Shown piece after piece: positions 24,281 to 33,431 of a DNA stretch of 64,000 nt. The notes below the pieces were generated by a model. That model made no database searches. It was given only the letters and a program-made list of their open reading frames with translations, and had not been told where the DNA came from. The stretch is from Haloglomus litoreum. GTDB lineage: Archaea > Halobacteriota > Halobacteria > Halobacteriales > Haloarculaceae. The position numbers and the translations under genes are program-made. The stretch's first letter is position 1, and each line of letters starts with the position of its first letter. The stretch is taken from assembly GCF_029338515.1 (NCBI RefSeq), contig NZ_CP119988.1:3844001-3908000 (forward strand). Direction: 5' to 3'.

Positions 24281-24871
24281 ATGACCACCGGCTACGCCTG
24301 CCCGGTCTGTGAGGACCCGCAGGCCGACATCGGCCACCTCGCCAACCATCTCGCGTTCACCGCGATGCTCCGGAACGAGGCCCACGCCGACTGGCTGGAC
24401 GAGCACGTCCCCGGCTGGACCGACCACGAGGAGGCGGAGCTCTCGGCGGCGCTCGAGGACCACACCGACCGCCTCGAGGAGCGCGACTACCCGCAGGTGT
24501 TCGAGGATACCACCGGGAACGACGGCAGCGCCGGCCGGGACGACCCGGCCGAGCGCTCGGGCGCCCTGTTCGACGACGGGGGCGCCCACGGACATGACCA
24601 CGGCCACGACCACGGCCAGGGACACGGGCACCAGCACGGCCACGACCACGCCCCGGACCACGACGCTGGACACGGGCCGTCGGGGCTCCCCGAACACGTC
24701 GACACGGCCGCGGTCCCGGGTGGAGCGGTCGACGATGAGGAGCGTGAGGCCATCATGGAGGAGGCCCGGGAGATGACCCGGAAGCTGCGAGAGGGTGCCG
24801 GCGCGGACGAGGCGTCCACGGCCGCCGGCGACGACGCCGACGACGACGCCGACGACGCCGACGACGAATAG
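24281..24871 (+). CDS. Haloarchaeal zinc-finger, His-rich protein (DUF5810-like)
   Basis: 196 residues. The N-terminal 60 residues look like a zinc-binding module (YACPVCEDPQADIGHLANHLAFTAML). Residues about 104-135 are a striking His/Gly/Asp-rich tract with roughly 15 histidines, able to bind metal. After a helical segment (EEREAIMEEAREMTRKLREG) the end is a run of Asp/Ala. I believe this is the haloarchaeal family called DUF5810, with function unknown. ATG 24281 follows GGCTTTTGTG by about 27 bases; the ORF opens eight codons earlier. Confidence 0.8.
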   Translation: MTTGYACPVCEDPQADIGHLANHLAFTAMLRNEAHADWLDEHVPGWTDHEEAELSAALEDHTDRLEERDYPQVFEDTTGNDGSAGRDDPAERSGALFDDGGAHGHDHGHDHGQGHGHQHGHDHAPDHDAGHGPSGLPEHVDTAAVPGGAVDDEEREAIMEEAREMTRKLREGAGADEASTAAGDDADDDADDADDE

Positions 24872-24901
24872 CGTTATCCCGTCGCCGCTCCGGGAGCCGG
24901 T

Positions 24902-25363
24902 ATGGACGCAGACGAGATCCCGGACGACCCCGCGGAGGACCGCTTCCACTACGTCTGGGAGAACCGGGTCCGGTACGCCGAGACCGACGCGCAGGGGATC
25001 GTCTTCTACGGCGAGTACGTCACCTTCCAGGACGAGACGTTCTCGGAGTTCCTCCGGACCATCGAGTTCCCGTACGACGAACTCGAGGCCAGCGGCGTCG
25101 ACCTCCACGTCGTCCACACGGAACTGGACTACCACTCCTTCGCGGAGTTCGACGACGAACTCCGGAACGGGTTCCGCGTCGCCGCGGTCCGCGATTCGAG
25201 CGCGGACTTCGAGTGGGTCTGCCGGCAGGCCGCGGACGACCGCCTCGTGGCCAGCGGCGAACTCACCCACGTCGCCGTCGGCGAGGACGGCCCCACCCGG
25301 GTCCCCGACGACTTCCGCGAGGCTGCCGTCGCGTTCCAGGACGAACCGCCCGAGCCGGTGTGA
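24902..25363 (+). CDS. Acyl-CoA thioesterase (4HBT hot-dog fold)
   Basis: 153 residues. The 4-hydroxybenzoyl-CoA thioesterase signature YAETDAQGIVFYGEYVTFQDETFSEF contains the catalytic Asp (TDAQG). Then LHVVHTELDYHSFAEFDDELR and ASGELTHVAVG follow the hot-dog strand order. Such enzymes hydrolyse acyl-CoA esters in the cytoplasm; chain length is unknown. GCGTTATCCC stands about 30 bases before the ATG. Confidence 0.9.
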   Translation: MDADEIPDDPAEDRFHYVWENRVRYAETDAQGIVFYGEYVTFQDETFSEFLRTIEFPYDELEASGVDLHVVHTELDYHSFAEFDDELRNGFRVAAVRDSSADFEWVCRQAADDRLVASGELTHVAVGEDGPTRVPDDFREAAVAFQDEPPEPV

Positions 25364-25427
25364 CCGCGGGCCCGCTCCCCCCGCAACCGACGACACCGAT
25401 TAACACCCTGCACCCGAAGGGGCAGCC

Positions 25428-25817
25428 ATGAGCGAATCGGAGGAGCCACACCGGGAGCTCGGCGAGCATCTGGAGGAGCACCTGATGGCCGAGGGGGTCT
25501 ACGTCACGGACCACACCGTCTCCGAGGGGACGTTCCACGTCGCCTACGAGACGGCCTCGCCCGAGGACGGTGTGCCGCGTAACGAGATGGGGACCATCCT
25601 GCAGGAGCTGCTGGACGCCCGCGAGCGGGGGTGGCCGGCGACGGACGTGACCGTCTGGGTGTACGACATCGAGGAGCCGGCGGACGAGCGCGAGCCGAAG
25701 GGGCGCTGGGAGGCCCGTGCGGGCTGGTTCCACGCGTTCGAGAACGACAACCTCTCCGAGACGGACCTCTCGACCCTGGTCATCTCGACGGTGGATCTGG
25801 AGGCGACGCGCGACTGA
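25428..25817 (+). CDS. Conserved haloarchaeal hypothetical protein
   Basis: 129 residues, acidic, no membrane span, not recognised. Visible features are an amphipathic helix at the start (HRELGEHLEEHLMAEGVYV), alternating strands (TDHTVSEGTFHVAYET), the segment MGTILQELLDARERGWPATDVTVWVYDIEEP, and AGWFHAFENDNLSETDLSTLVISTV. The composition is typical of a real haloarchaeal protein. CGATTAACACC about 30 bases upstream supports the ATG. It ends a few bases from the convergent next gene. Confidence 0.75.
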   Translation: MSESEEPHRELGEHLEEHLMAEGVYVTDHTVSEGTFHVAYETASPEDGVPRNEMGTILQELLDARERGWPATDVTVWVYDIEEPADEREPKGRWEARAGWFHAFENDNLSETDLSTLVISTVDLEATRD

Positions 25818-25824
25818 CTCCGAC

Positions 25825-26457
25825 TCAGCACACGGGCTTCGGGTCCAGTCCCATCTCGTTCAGCGTCTCGGCGTACTCGTCGTACGCGGTCCCGAGAGCG
25901 TCGGTCGCGGCCGTCTGCGCGGTCACCCAGTCCCCGTCATCGACACAGACCGTGTCCAGCAGGGCGGCCGCGTCGCCGGGCATCGCCTGCAGGTCGCTCC
26001 GGGCGTCGCGAACCGTGTCGGCACCCGAGCGGACCCCCTCGTTGACCAGGTAGTTGATGACCTGCAACAGGAGCCGCTCGCCCACCAGCGGGAGGGCGAC
26101 GAGTCCCGCGGCGACCCGTTCGGGCGTCGTCTCGGCGGTCCGGAGTTCGTCGACGACGTAGGGAGCGTCCCCGTCGGTGCTCGCCGCGTCGTCCATGTCG
26201 AGCAGGGCATCCCGGTGGCCGGCCAGCGTGTCGGCCGCGTCGGCGAAGGCCGCCCGAGCGTCCTCGTTGTCGGTCTCGTCGGCCCACGCAGCCAGCGTGT
26301 CCGCGCCGCCGTCGAGGAGGCGTGCGGCCGCGCTCAGGACGGGGCCGGTCTCCAGTTGTGCGCCGGTCGCCGCGACGACGGCCTTCTCGGAGCCGAGCCG
26401 GCTCAGCTCCGTCTCCCGTTCCTCCCGGACGGCCGCCACGAGTTCCTCGCCGTTCAT
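25825..26457 (-). CDS. Alpha-helical haloarchaeal protein
   Basis: 210 residues, nearly all helical and Ala/Asp/Glu-rich. It starts MNGEELVAAVREERETELSRLGSEKAVVAATG and ends DEYAETLNEMGLDPKPVC. The pattern of four or five helices with LSRLGS near the start is like a haloarchaeal family sometimes labelled transcription anti-termination protein; I am not sure of that link and no nucleic-acid motif is visible. ATG 26457 is supported by ACACCTATGCC about 27 bases upstream on the minus strand, inside a 99 bp divergent region shared with the rhodanese gene. Confidence 0.7.
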   Translation of the reverse strand: MNGEELVAAVREERETELSRLGSEKAVVAATGAQLETGPVLSAAARLLDGGADTLAAWADETDNEDARAAFADAADTLAGHRDALLDMDDAASTDGDAPYVVDELRTAETTPERVAAGLVALPLVGERLLLQVINYLVNEGVRSGADTVRDARSDLQAMPGDAAALLDTVCVDDGDWVTAQTAATDALGTAYDEYAETLNEMGLDPKPVC

Positions 26458-26556
26458 GTCCGGCCGGTCGACCGGGGGCGGCATAGGTGTGGCCCCGGTC
26501 ACGGCTGGACCCGCCTCCCGCCCACGCTTATCCCGCCCCGCGGCGTACCTGTCCCC

Positions 26557-27768
26557 ATGACCGACGACGTCGACCCCGACGCCGCTCCGGCGGAGGGCGA
26601 CCCCGTGGCCGAGTCGCCCGAACCGGAGACGGCGGGCGCGCTCACGCCCGCCGAGCTGCAGACGTGGCTCGACGAGGGCCGCGCGTTCACCCTGCTGGAT
26701 ACGCGCAACCGCGACGAGATCGACGAGTGGCACATCGACGCGCCCCGGCGGCTGGACGTGCCGTACATGAAGTTCGTGAGCGCCCGCGTCACCGGCGGTG
26801 TCGACGACCTCGTGACCGACGGCGAGGGCCCGTTCGTCGCGGTCTGCCCGCGCGGCGAGGCCAGCGCGGAGGTCGCGGACCTGCTGGCCGACGCGGGGTA
26901 CGAGGCGTACAACCTCGCCGGCGGCATGCACGGCTGGGCACGGCTGTACGAGGCGACCGAGCTCCCGGCCGACGCCACGCCCGCGGGCGTGACGGTACTC
27001 CAGTACCGGCGGCCCTCCAGCGGCTGTCTGGCGTACCTCGTCGTGTCGGGCGAGGAGGCCGTCGTCGTCGACCCGCTGCGGGCCTTCGCCGAGCGGTACG
27101 CCGCCGACGCCAACGAGCGCGGGGCCGACCTCGTCGCGGCCGTCGACACGCACGTCCACGCCGACCACGTCAGCGGCGTCCGCGAGGTGGCCGACGCGAC
27201 CGGTGCCGAGGCGGTCCTGCCGGCGGGTGCGGTCGACCGCGGGCTGGCGTGGGACGCGACGCTCGTCGCGGCGGGCGAGACGGTCGCCGTCGGCGACACC
27301 GAACTCGCGGCCGTCGCCGCGCCCGGCCACACGACGGAGATGCTGGCCTACCGAATCGGAGACCTCCTCCTGACGGGCGACTCGCTGTTCACCCACAGCG
27401 TGGCGCGTCCCGACCTGGAGGCCGGGAGCGACCGCGTCGAGGCGTTCGCCGCGACCCTCCACGAGACACTCACCGAGCGGTTCGGCGCGCTCGACGACGA
27501 CACGCTGGTCGCACCGGGGCACTACGCCCACGAGGACGAGGTCACGGACGGCCTCGTGACCGCGCGCCTGGGCGACCTGCGCGAGGACCTCGACCTCCTC
27601 GGCGTCGACCGGGGGACGTTCGTCGAGCGCGTGCTGGCCGGGATGCCGCCGCGGCCCGCCAACCACGAAACCATCATCGCGGTCAATCTCGGGCGCGAGA
27701 CCGCGGACGAGGACACGGCGTTCGAACTGGAACTGGGGCCGAACAACTGCGCCGCCACCGCGGACTGA
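26557..27768 (+). CDS. Rhodanese-metallo-beta-lactamase fusion protein
   Basis: 403 residues. A rhodanese domain (about 30-135) comes first: ELQTWLDEGRAFTLLDTRNRDEIDEWHI, with active-site Cys in FVAVCPRGEAS. The metallo-beta-lactamase domain (about 148-400) has the metal motif DTHVHADHVSG, AAPGHTTEM (third His), LLTGDSLFTHSVARPDL (bridging Asp) and VAPGHYAHEDE. This resembles persulfide dioxygenase/ETHE1-like proteins with the order reversed (rhodanese first), suggesting sulfur transfer or oxidation of persulfides. A cytoplasmic enzyme. ATG 26557 follows GCTTATCCC by about 27 bases. The next gene starts one base after its stop. Confidence 0.87.
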   Translation: MTDDVDPDAAPAEGDPVAESPEPETAGALTPAELQTWLDEGRAFTLLDTRNRDEIDEWHIDAPRRLDVPYMKFVSARVTGGVDDLVTDGEGPFVAVCPRGEASAEVADLLADAGYEAYNLAGGMHGWARLYEATELPADATPAGVTVLQYRRPSSGCLAYLVVSGEEAVVVDPLRAFAERYAADANERGADLVAAVDTHVHADHVSGVREVADATGAEAVLPAGAVDRGLAWDATLVAAGETVAVGDTELAAVAAPGHTTEMLAYRIGDLLLTGDSLFTHSVARPDLEAGSDRVEAFAATLHETLTERFGALDDDTLVAPGHYAHEDEVTDGLVTARLGDLREDLDLLGVDRGTFVERVLAGMPPRPANHETIIAVNLGRETADEDTAFELELGPNNCAATAD

Positions 27769-27769
27769 C

Positions 27770-28255
27770 GTGCCGGGAGGCGACGACGCGCCGGGGAGCG
27801 ACGACGCGCTCGACCCGGACCGTGGTCTCGACACCGCGGCCGTCCGCGCCCACCTGCTCGACGAGCGCCGCGCGCTCATCGCGACCGTCGCGGACTGCGC
27901 GGACGCCGTCGCCGCGGGGTGGGACGGCGAGTCGACGACGGACCCGGACCTCGTGACGGGGCCGCTGCGCGCGACCCTTGAGCGGGCCGGCGTGCTGGGG
28001 GAGTTCCCGACGGTGCTCCGCGAGTGCGTCACGGCCGCGGGCGGCCGCCTGCGGGCCGAGCCCGTGCCAGCGCCGCCGTACGTCGTCGTCACCAGCGTCG
28101 GGCCGGTCCTGCGTGCGACGCTGGAGGACGGGCGACTGGTCGTCACGCTCCGGACCTTCGCGGTCGAGCGGCCGGAAGAAGGCGGGCCCGCACGCTACGT
28201 CAGAACCGGGCTGGACGAGGCGGGGATGGTCGACGTGGCGGTCCGGGGTCGGTAG
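27770..28255 (+). CDS. Hypothetical protein coupled to the rhodanese-MBL gene
   Basis: 161 residues, GTG start one base after the upstream TGA, so almost certainly in the same operon. Not recognised. An acidic start is followed by a helix (AVRAHLLDERRALIATVADCADAVAAGW), a middle segment with ECVTAAGGRLRAEPVP, and a beta-rich end (PPYVVVTSVGPVLRATLEDGRL ... VVTLRTFAVER). No membrane span or metal motif is seen. Composition and coupling support a real gene; the function may relate to its sulfur-handling neighbour, by inference only. Confidence 0.7.
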   Translation: MPGGDDAPGSDDALDPDRGLDTAAVRAHLLDERRALIATVADCADAVAAGWDGESTTDPDLVTGPLRATLERAGVLGEFPTVLRECVTAAGGRLRAEPVPAPPYVVVTSVGPVLRATLEDGRLVVTLRTFAVERPEEGGPARYVRTGLDEAGMVDVAVRGR

Positions 28256-28267
28256 TCGCGGCGGTCG

Positions 28268-29275
28268 CTACTCGTCGAACGGGAGCTCCGGCTCGTACCC
28301 CACCGCATCGATCAGGCGGTCGACCACCGCGTCCACGTTCTCGCCCTCGGTGACGCTCATGTAGGCGTCGGCGTCGACGTCGCGCGAGCGGTCGCTCTTG
28401 TTGCAGACGGTGATGACGGGGACGGGCTCGGCGTCGTCGCCGGAGACCGCGAATACCTCCTCCAGTTCGTCGCGGAGCGCCAGCTGCGCCTCGATGGGGT
28501 AGCCGCAGTCGCCGCTCGCGTCGACCATGAACAGGACGGCATCGGCGAGATGCGTCAGCGCGCTCACGGCCTGCTGCTCGATGCCGTTGCGGTCCTCGGC
28601 CGGGCGGTCCAGCAGGCCGGGCGTGTCGACCAGCTGGTAGCGGATGTGGTCGCGTTCGAGGTGACCCACCCGTATCTGCGTCGTGGTGAACGGGTAGCTC
28701 GCGGTCTCGTTGCGCGCGTTCGTCACCGCGTTGACGAACGAGGACTTGCCGACGTTGGGGTAGCCCGCGACCACGATGGCGGGCTCGTCGGCCCGGATGT
28801 CGGGCAGGGTCTTCAGCGCCTCGCGGGCCTCACCCAGCGCGAGCAGGTCGTCCTCGACCTCGTCGAGGATGTCGGCGAACCGGGCGAACGCCTGCTTGCG
28901 GACCTTGCGGGCGGTGTCGGGATCCGCGCGGCGGATGCGGCCCTGGTACTCGCTGCGCAGCTCGCCGATCTGGCGGCTCGCCCAGCCGACCTCGGAGAGA
29001 TGCTGGCGGAGTGCGTCGACGCCGGGGACGCCCTCGGCGTCCCGGCAGACGGCGTCCGCGAGTTCGCGGTAGAACGGGTCGACGGCGTCGAAGTCGGGCC
29101 ACCCGGTGACGACGTTCTCGAGGTTGTCGCTGAGGATGTTGGCGGCCGTGATGAGCATCGACTCCTGGGCCTCGACGCCTTGCTTCGCGCGGCCCGCACG
29201 CGCCGCTCGGGAGAACGCCTTGTCCACGAGTTCCTCCGAGCGAGGAACGGTCTGCAGGGATTCGAATGCGGGCAT
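28268..29275 (-). CDS. Nog1-type (Obg superfamily) GTPase
   Basis: 335 residues. A helical N-terminal region (about 1-160) precedes a GTPase domain with G1 GYPNVGKSS (171-179), G2 region ASYPFTTTQI, G3 DTPGLLDRP, and G4 NKSD in VITVCNKSD. The layout is that of archaeal Nog1-like proteins, whose eukaryotic relatives act in large ribosomal subunit assembly, so a ribosome-biogenesis role is likely. ATG 29275 follows a CCCTTATCC box on the minus strand by about 27 bases; the ORF opens 34 codons earlier through an AT-rich segment that is not part of the protein. Confidence 0.9.
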   Translation of the reverse strand: MPAFESLQTVPRSEELVDKAFSRAARAGRAKQGVEAQESMLITAANILSDNLENVVTGWPDFDAVDPFYRELADAVCRDAEGVPGVDALRQHLSEVGWASRQIGELRSEYQGRIRRADPDTARKVRKQAFARFADILDEVEDDLLALGEAREALKTLPDIRADEPAIVVAGYPNVGKSSFVNAVTNARNETASYPFTTTQIRVGHLERDHIRYQLVDTPGLLDRPAEDRNGIEQQAVSALTHLADAVLFMVDASGDCGYPIEAQLALRDELEEVFAVSGDDAEPVPVITVCNKSDRSRDVDADAYMSVTEGENVDAVVDRLIDAVGYEPELPFDE

Positions 29276-29532
29276 CGCTGATTGAAGGGGCTTGACCGTC
29301 GGCGGGGATAAGGGCGTCCGTTCTGCCCCGGATCGCCGTGGGATGGAGAATAGAACCGATAAGCCATATACAACCAATCAAAACCCTTATTTCGACAATA
29401 ATGCCCGATATCGACCACAAATTCGCCATCGGGCAGAGTAACGACGGGAGATGACACCCAGCGAAGCCGACAGCCTGCGACCCGGGGGCATCCCGAGAGT
29501 TGAAGTACCGGAACGGGACCAGACGGCCCACC

Positions 29533-30816
29533 GTGCTCCCGGCGACACAGTCCAGACCGCCCACGTTCCTGACGGCCGTCGACCTCGCGGGCGTCCGAAT
29601 CCTGCTCGACCCGGCGCTCGCGGCGACGGCACTCGCGTTCGTCGCCGGGGGCATCCTGCTGGGGACGGTCAGCGGGCTGACCCCGGGACTGCACGCGAAC
29701 AACATGGCGCTACTGCTGGCCTCCGTGGCGCCCGCAGTCCCCGGGCCGCCGCGGCTCGTCGGCGCCGCGCTGCTCGCCACCGGGGTCGTCCACACGTTCC
29801 TCGACGTGGTGCCCGCGCTGGCGCTCGGGGTGCCCGACCCGGCGATGGCGGCCTCCGCGCTCCCGGGACATCGGCTCGTGCTGGAGGGCCGCGGCCGGGA
29901 GGCGCTGCGGCTCTCGGCGCTCGGGAGCGGCCTCGCGGTGGTGCTGGCGGTCCCGCTCGCGGTTCCCGTGACGAGGGCGATGGTCGCTGCCTATCCGACA
30001 CTGCGGGCGCACCTCCCGCTCGTCCTCGGCGGCGTGGCGCTGGTGCTCGTGGTCACCGAGCGCGACCCGTTCCGGATGCTCGTCGGAGCGGGGTCGTTCC
30101 TCGCGAGCGGCGCGCTCGGCTGGCTGACGCTGGATCTGGACCCGGCCGCCCCGCTCGCGGTCGGCGGGATGCTGACGCCCCTGTTCGCGGGACTGTTCGG
30201 CGCGCCCGTCCTCGTCGACGCGCTCGGTGGGAGCGGGGTCCCCCAGCAGGACGATGCGACGGTCGCCACGGCCCCCGGAACCGTCGCCCGCCTCGGCGCC
30301 GTCGGCGCGCTCGCGGGCGCGGTCGTGGGCTACATCCCGGGCGTCTCCAGCGCGGTCGCCGCCACCGTGGCACTGCTCGCCGTCGGGGGCAGCGGTGCCC
30401 GCGGCTTCGTCGTGACGACGAGCGGCGTCAACACGGCCAACTCGATATTCGCGCTGTTCGCGCTCGTCGCGCTCGGCTCGCCGCGGACGGGCGTGCTGGT
30501 GGCGCTGGAGGAGGCGAGGACGCCGCTGAACCTGCCGCTCCTGCTCGCGGCCGCCGGACTCGCGGCCGTGGCCGGGTTCTGCATGGTTCCGCTCGTCGGC
30601 GACCGGTACCTCCGGCGCCTGCGTGACGCCGACTACGGCCGGCTGTCGGCTGCCGTTCTCGTCGGCCTCGTGGCGGTCTCGTTCGTCTTCGCCGGCCCGG
30701 TGGGCGTCGGCGTGTTCCTCGTGGCGGGCGGGCTCGGGCTGGTGCCCGCACGCCTCGGCGCTCGCCGGTCGCACCTCATGGGCGTGCTGATGGGCCCACT
30801 CATCGTCGGCGCATGA
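29533..30816 (+). CDS. TctA-like (tripartite tricarboxylate / DUF112) membrane permease
   Basis: 427 residues with about ten to twelve membrane spans. The first half has FVAGGILLGTVSGLTPGLHANNMAL, the glycine-rich TPG loop of TctA-type permeases, mirrored in the second half by VVGYIPGVSSAVAATVALL and TTSGVNTANSIFAL. Bacterial TctA works with TctB and a binding protein; neither is next to it, as is usual for the archaeal branch, so substrate and partners are unknown. The GTG at 29533 is preferred over TTG 29500 because GTTGAAGTACC lies about 30 bases upstream. It is convergent with the phosphohexomutase gene. Confidence 0.83.
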   Translation: MLPATQSRPPTFLTAVDLAGVRILLDPALAATALAFVAGGILLGTVSGLTPGLHANNMALLLASVAPAVPGPPRLVGAALLATGVVHTFLDVVPALALGVPDPAMAASALPGHRLVLEGRGREALRLSALGSGLAVVLAVPLAVPVTRAMVAAYPTLRAHLPLVLGGVALVLVVTERDPFRMLVGAGSFLASGALGWLTLDLDPAAPLAVGGMLTPLFAGLFGAPVLVDALGGSGVPQQDDATVATAPGTVARLGAVGALAGAVVGYIPGVSSAVAATVALLAVGGSGARGFVVTTSGVNTANSIFALFALVALGSPRTGVLVALEEARTPLNLPLLLAAAGLAAVAGFCMVPLVGDRYLRRLRDADYGRLSAAVLVGLVAVSFVFAGPVGVGVFLVAGGLGLVPARLGARRSHLMGVLMGPLIVGA

Positions 30817-30890
30817 GGGTACGAGAGGAGGTCGCGGGAGCCGCCGAGACCGGGCGAGTCCGAACCCCGGATCCATCGCCGCGGTCGGCC

Positions 30891-32327
30891 TCAGCCCTCG
30901 TTCGTCGCCGCGAGGATGTCGTCCCGCATCGCGTGGGCGAGCTCCTCGGCGCGCTCGCGGCTGGGCGCCTCCGCGTAGACGCGCACGAGCGGCTCCGTTC
31001 CCGACTCGCGGGCCAGCACCCAGCTGTCCCCGAAGTCGAGCCGGTAGCCGTCGATGGTCGTCACGTCGGCGTCGGCCGCGGCCGCGTGCGCCTCGATGGC
31101 GTCGAGCATCGCCTCGCGCTCGGTGCCGCCGCCGTGGCTCACGTTGAGCCGGACGTTCTCGTAGCCGTCGAACGGCGCCACGATCTCGCGGACCGTCCGT
31201 GGACCGTCGGCGACGCCGGCGATGTCGCCGCGGCCGGCGAGCAGTTCACAGAAGCGCGCGGCCGTGTAGGCGCCGTCGCGGGCCAGCCGGTACGGGGGGA
31301 ACAGGACGCCACCGTTCCCCTCGCCGGCGACCGGGACGCGGGTCCCCTCGGCCTGCAGCTCCTCGATGCGCGTGATGATGTGCGTGCTCCCGATGGGTGT
31401 GAGTTCGAGGTCGGCGTCGGCCCCCCGGGCGGCCTCGACGAGGCGCTGGGAGACGTTGACCGCGGAGACCGTCGCGTCGCCGGGGGCGAGGTCGGCCGCG
31501 GCGAGCGCGGCGAGCGTGGCGTCCCCCTCGACAGGGCGCCCGGCAGCGTCGTAGAAGACCGCGCGGTCTGCGTCCCCGTCGTGGGCGATGCCGACGTCGG
31601 CGTCGGCCGCCCGGACGAGGCGCCCGAGGTCGCCGAGGTTCTCCGGGACAGGCTCGGGGTTGCGCCCGGGGAAGTGGCCATCCGGCGTCGCGTTGACCGT
31701 GACGACCTCGCAGCCGAGTTCGCGGAACAGGTCGGGCGAGGTGAGTGCGCCGGCGCCGTGGCCGGGGTCGAGCGCGACCGTCAGGTCGGCCGCGGCGATG
31801 GCTCCGTGGTCGACCGCCTCGACGACGCTCTCGACGTACCGGCGGCGGGCGTCGCCGACGGACCGGCTCCGGCCCGTCTCGTTCCACGCCGCGTAGCCGG
31901 GGCCGACGGCCCCGTCCGACCGCATCGCGCGGACGTGGGCCTCGACCCGTTCCAGTTCCGAGCGGTCCAGCTCGATGCCGTCGCCACCGATGAGCTTGAT
32001 GCCGTTGTACTCCGGCGGGTTGTGGCTGGCCGTCACCATCAGCCCGGGGACGCCCTCGCTCTCGGCGTACGCCTGCAGCCCCGGGGTGGGGACGACCCCG
32101 AGCCGGTGGACGTCGAGCCCGACGCTTGTGAGACCGGCCGCTGCCGCGTCGGCGAACGTCTCACCGGTCCGGCGGGTGTCGCGGGCGAGGGCGGCGACCG
32201 GTCGGCCGGGGCCGTCGTGGGAGTCGCGCCAGACGGCCCCGGCGGCGCGCGCGACCCGGCCGACGAACGCCGGCGTCATCAGGTCGCCGACCACGCCGCG
32301 GACCCCGCTGGAGCCGAACACCTCCAT
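30891..32327 (-). CDS. glmM: Phosphoglucosamine mutase / phosphomannomutase family
   Basis: 478 residues, alpha-D-phosphohexomutase. Domain 1 has the phosphoserine loop VTASHNPPEYNG, domain 2 the metal loop GIAHDGDADRAVF, domain 3 the sugar loop GEGNGGVLFP, and domain 4 the phosphate loop ARESGTEPLVRVYAEA. N-terminus EVFGSSGVRGVVG fits the GlmM/ManB archaeal group. It probably makes glucosamine-1-phosphate or mannose-1-phosphate for nucleotide sugars. The frame continues more than 600 codons upstream, but that is a shadow; ATG 32327 follows a CTTTGACC box at leaderless distance. Confidence 0.9.
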   Translation of the reverse strand: MEVFGSSGVRGVVGDLMTPAFVGRVARAAGAVWRDSHDGPGRPVAALARDTRRTGETFADAAAAGLTSVGLDVHRLGVVPTPGLQAYAESEGVPGLMVTASHNPPEYNGIKLIGGDGIELDRSELERVEAHVRAMRSDGAVGPGYAAWNETGRSRSVGDARRRYVESVVEAVDHGAIAAADLTVALDPGHGAGALTSPDLFRELGCEVVTVNATPDGHFPGRNPEPVPENLGDLGRLVRAADADVGIAHDGDADRAVFYDAAGRPVEGDATLAALAAADLAPGDATVSAVNVSQRLVEAARGADADLELTPIGSTHIITRIEELQAEGTRVPVAGEGNGGVLFPPYRLARDGAYTAARFCELLAGRGDIAGVADGPRTVREIVAPFDGYENVRLNVSHGGGTEREAMLDAIEAHAAAADADVTTIDGYRLDFGDSWVLARESGTEPLVRVYAEAPSRERAEELAHAMRDDILAATNEG

Positions 32328-32492
32328 TCGGGTGGCCGTCCGTCCGGTCGGGTCAAAGGGGTTCCGGACGCCCGCGCGCCGGCGCCATCCGGTGTTGGGT
32401 GACGGGCCGCCGCCGGGCCGGCGTCCGCCCGGGACGGCGAGTACCCCGACGCCCACGGCAACCGCTTTGGGCGTGGCCGTCGGCGCTCCGGT

Positions 32493-33350
32493 ATGAGCGA
32501 CGACGACATCTCCATCGACGAGAAGCGCGTCTACGGCGCCAAGACCGGAACGACGGCCGCGTTCGTCGCCACGGGCGCGGGCCTCGCGCGGGTCGAGATC
32601 TCCGGTGACCTCGTCGGCGAGTTCGGGCTCGCCCACCGCGGCGGCGTCCACGACGTGGCCGGGCACGATGGACGCCTCGCGGTCGCGGCCGACGACGACG
32701 TGCGCCTCGGCATCGGCGACATCTTCCGGCCGACCGGGTTCGGGACCGCGACGGCCGTCGGCTGGCACGACGGCACCCTCCACGCCGCGGGCGACGGCCG
32801 AGTCGCCCGGTTCGACCCCGACGGCGACCCCGCGGTGGGCGACCTCGACGACCCCGCCCCGGGCACGTGGACCACCGCGTTCGAGGTCGGGGACGTCCGC
32901 GCCATCGTCGACGACACGGTAGCCGCCGCGGACGGCCTGTTCCGCCTCGACGGCGGCCACATCGGCCTCGCCGATGCCCGCGACGTGGCGCCCTCGGTCC
33001 CGCTCGCGGCGACCGGTGACGGGCTCTACTACCTCGGCAACGGCTGGATGGACGCACTGCCGGGCGACTTCCGGGCGGTGGTCGCCGCGCCCGACGGCCG
33101 CGCACACGCCGCGACGCCGGACGCCCTGTACGCCCGGGCCCCCGGGAGCGACGGCTACGGGCCGGAGGCGTGGGTCGAGGTCGACCTCCCGGTCACCGGC
33201 CATGTCGTCGACGTGGCCTACGGCCCGGAGGCGACGTACGCCGTCACCGCCGAGGGGACCGTCCTCGTGAACGCTGGCGACGGCTGGCGCGACCGCTCGC
33301 TCGGCCTCCCGGACGCGCGCCGGCTTGCCGTTCCAGGTGTGACGCTGTAG
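32493..33350 (+). CDS. HVO_0234-type beta-propeller protein
   Basis: 285 residues, acidic, all-beta. Repeated short units of the form VxxGDGRVARFDPDG / AAADGLFRLDGG / VNAGDGWRDRSLGLPD look like a propeller. It begins SDDDISIDEKRVYGAKTGTTAAFVA. The family occurs widely in haloarchaea beside PRPP synthetase and is annotated as HVO_0234 family; the function is not established. GCTTTGGG lies about 27 bases before the ATG. The PRPP synthetase gene follows after 81 bases. Confidence 0.85.
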   Translation: MSDDDISIDEKRVYGAKTGTTAAFVATGAGLARVEISGDLVGEFGLAHRGGVHDVAGHDGRLAVAADDDVRLGIGDIFRPTGFGTATAVGWHDGTLHAAGDGRVARFDPDGDPAVGDLDDPAPGTWTTAFEVGDVRAIVDDTVAAADGLFRLDGGHIGLADARDVAPSVPLAATGDGLYYLGNGWMDALPGDFRAVVAAPDGRAHAATPDALYARAPGSDGYGPEAWVEVDLPVTGHVVDVAYGPEATYAVTAEGTVLVNAGDGWRDRSLGLPDARRLAVPGVTL

Positions 33351-33431
33351 GACGACTTCGACGTCAGGAACGCCACACATCGACACCCGCCGACGGAAAC
33401 GCTTGTTACCTTCCACGCGGGAGCCGCAGTC

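Noticed and set aside
24302-24340. CPVC module of the His-rich protein as a classic DNA-binding zinc finger
   Set aside because: Only one Cys pair is clear and the histidines that follow fit a metal tract better than a C2H2 finger.
26458-28146. Extension of the helical 210-residue protein to 773 codons
   Set aside because: The extension is antisense to the rhodanese-MBL gene and has shadow composition; ATG 26457 with its TATA box is the real start.
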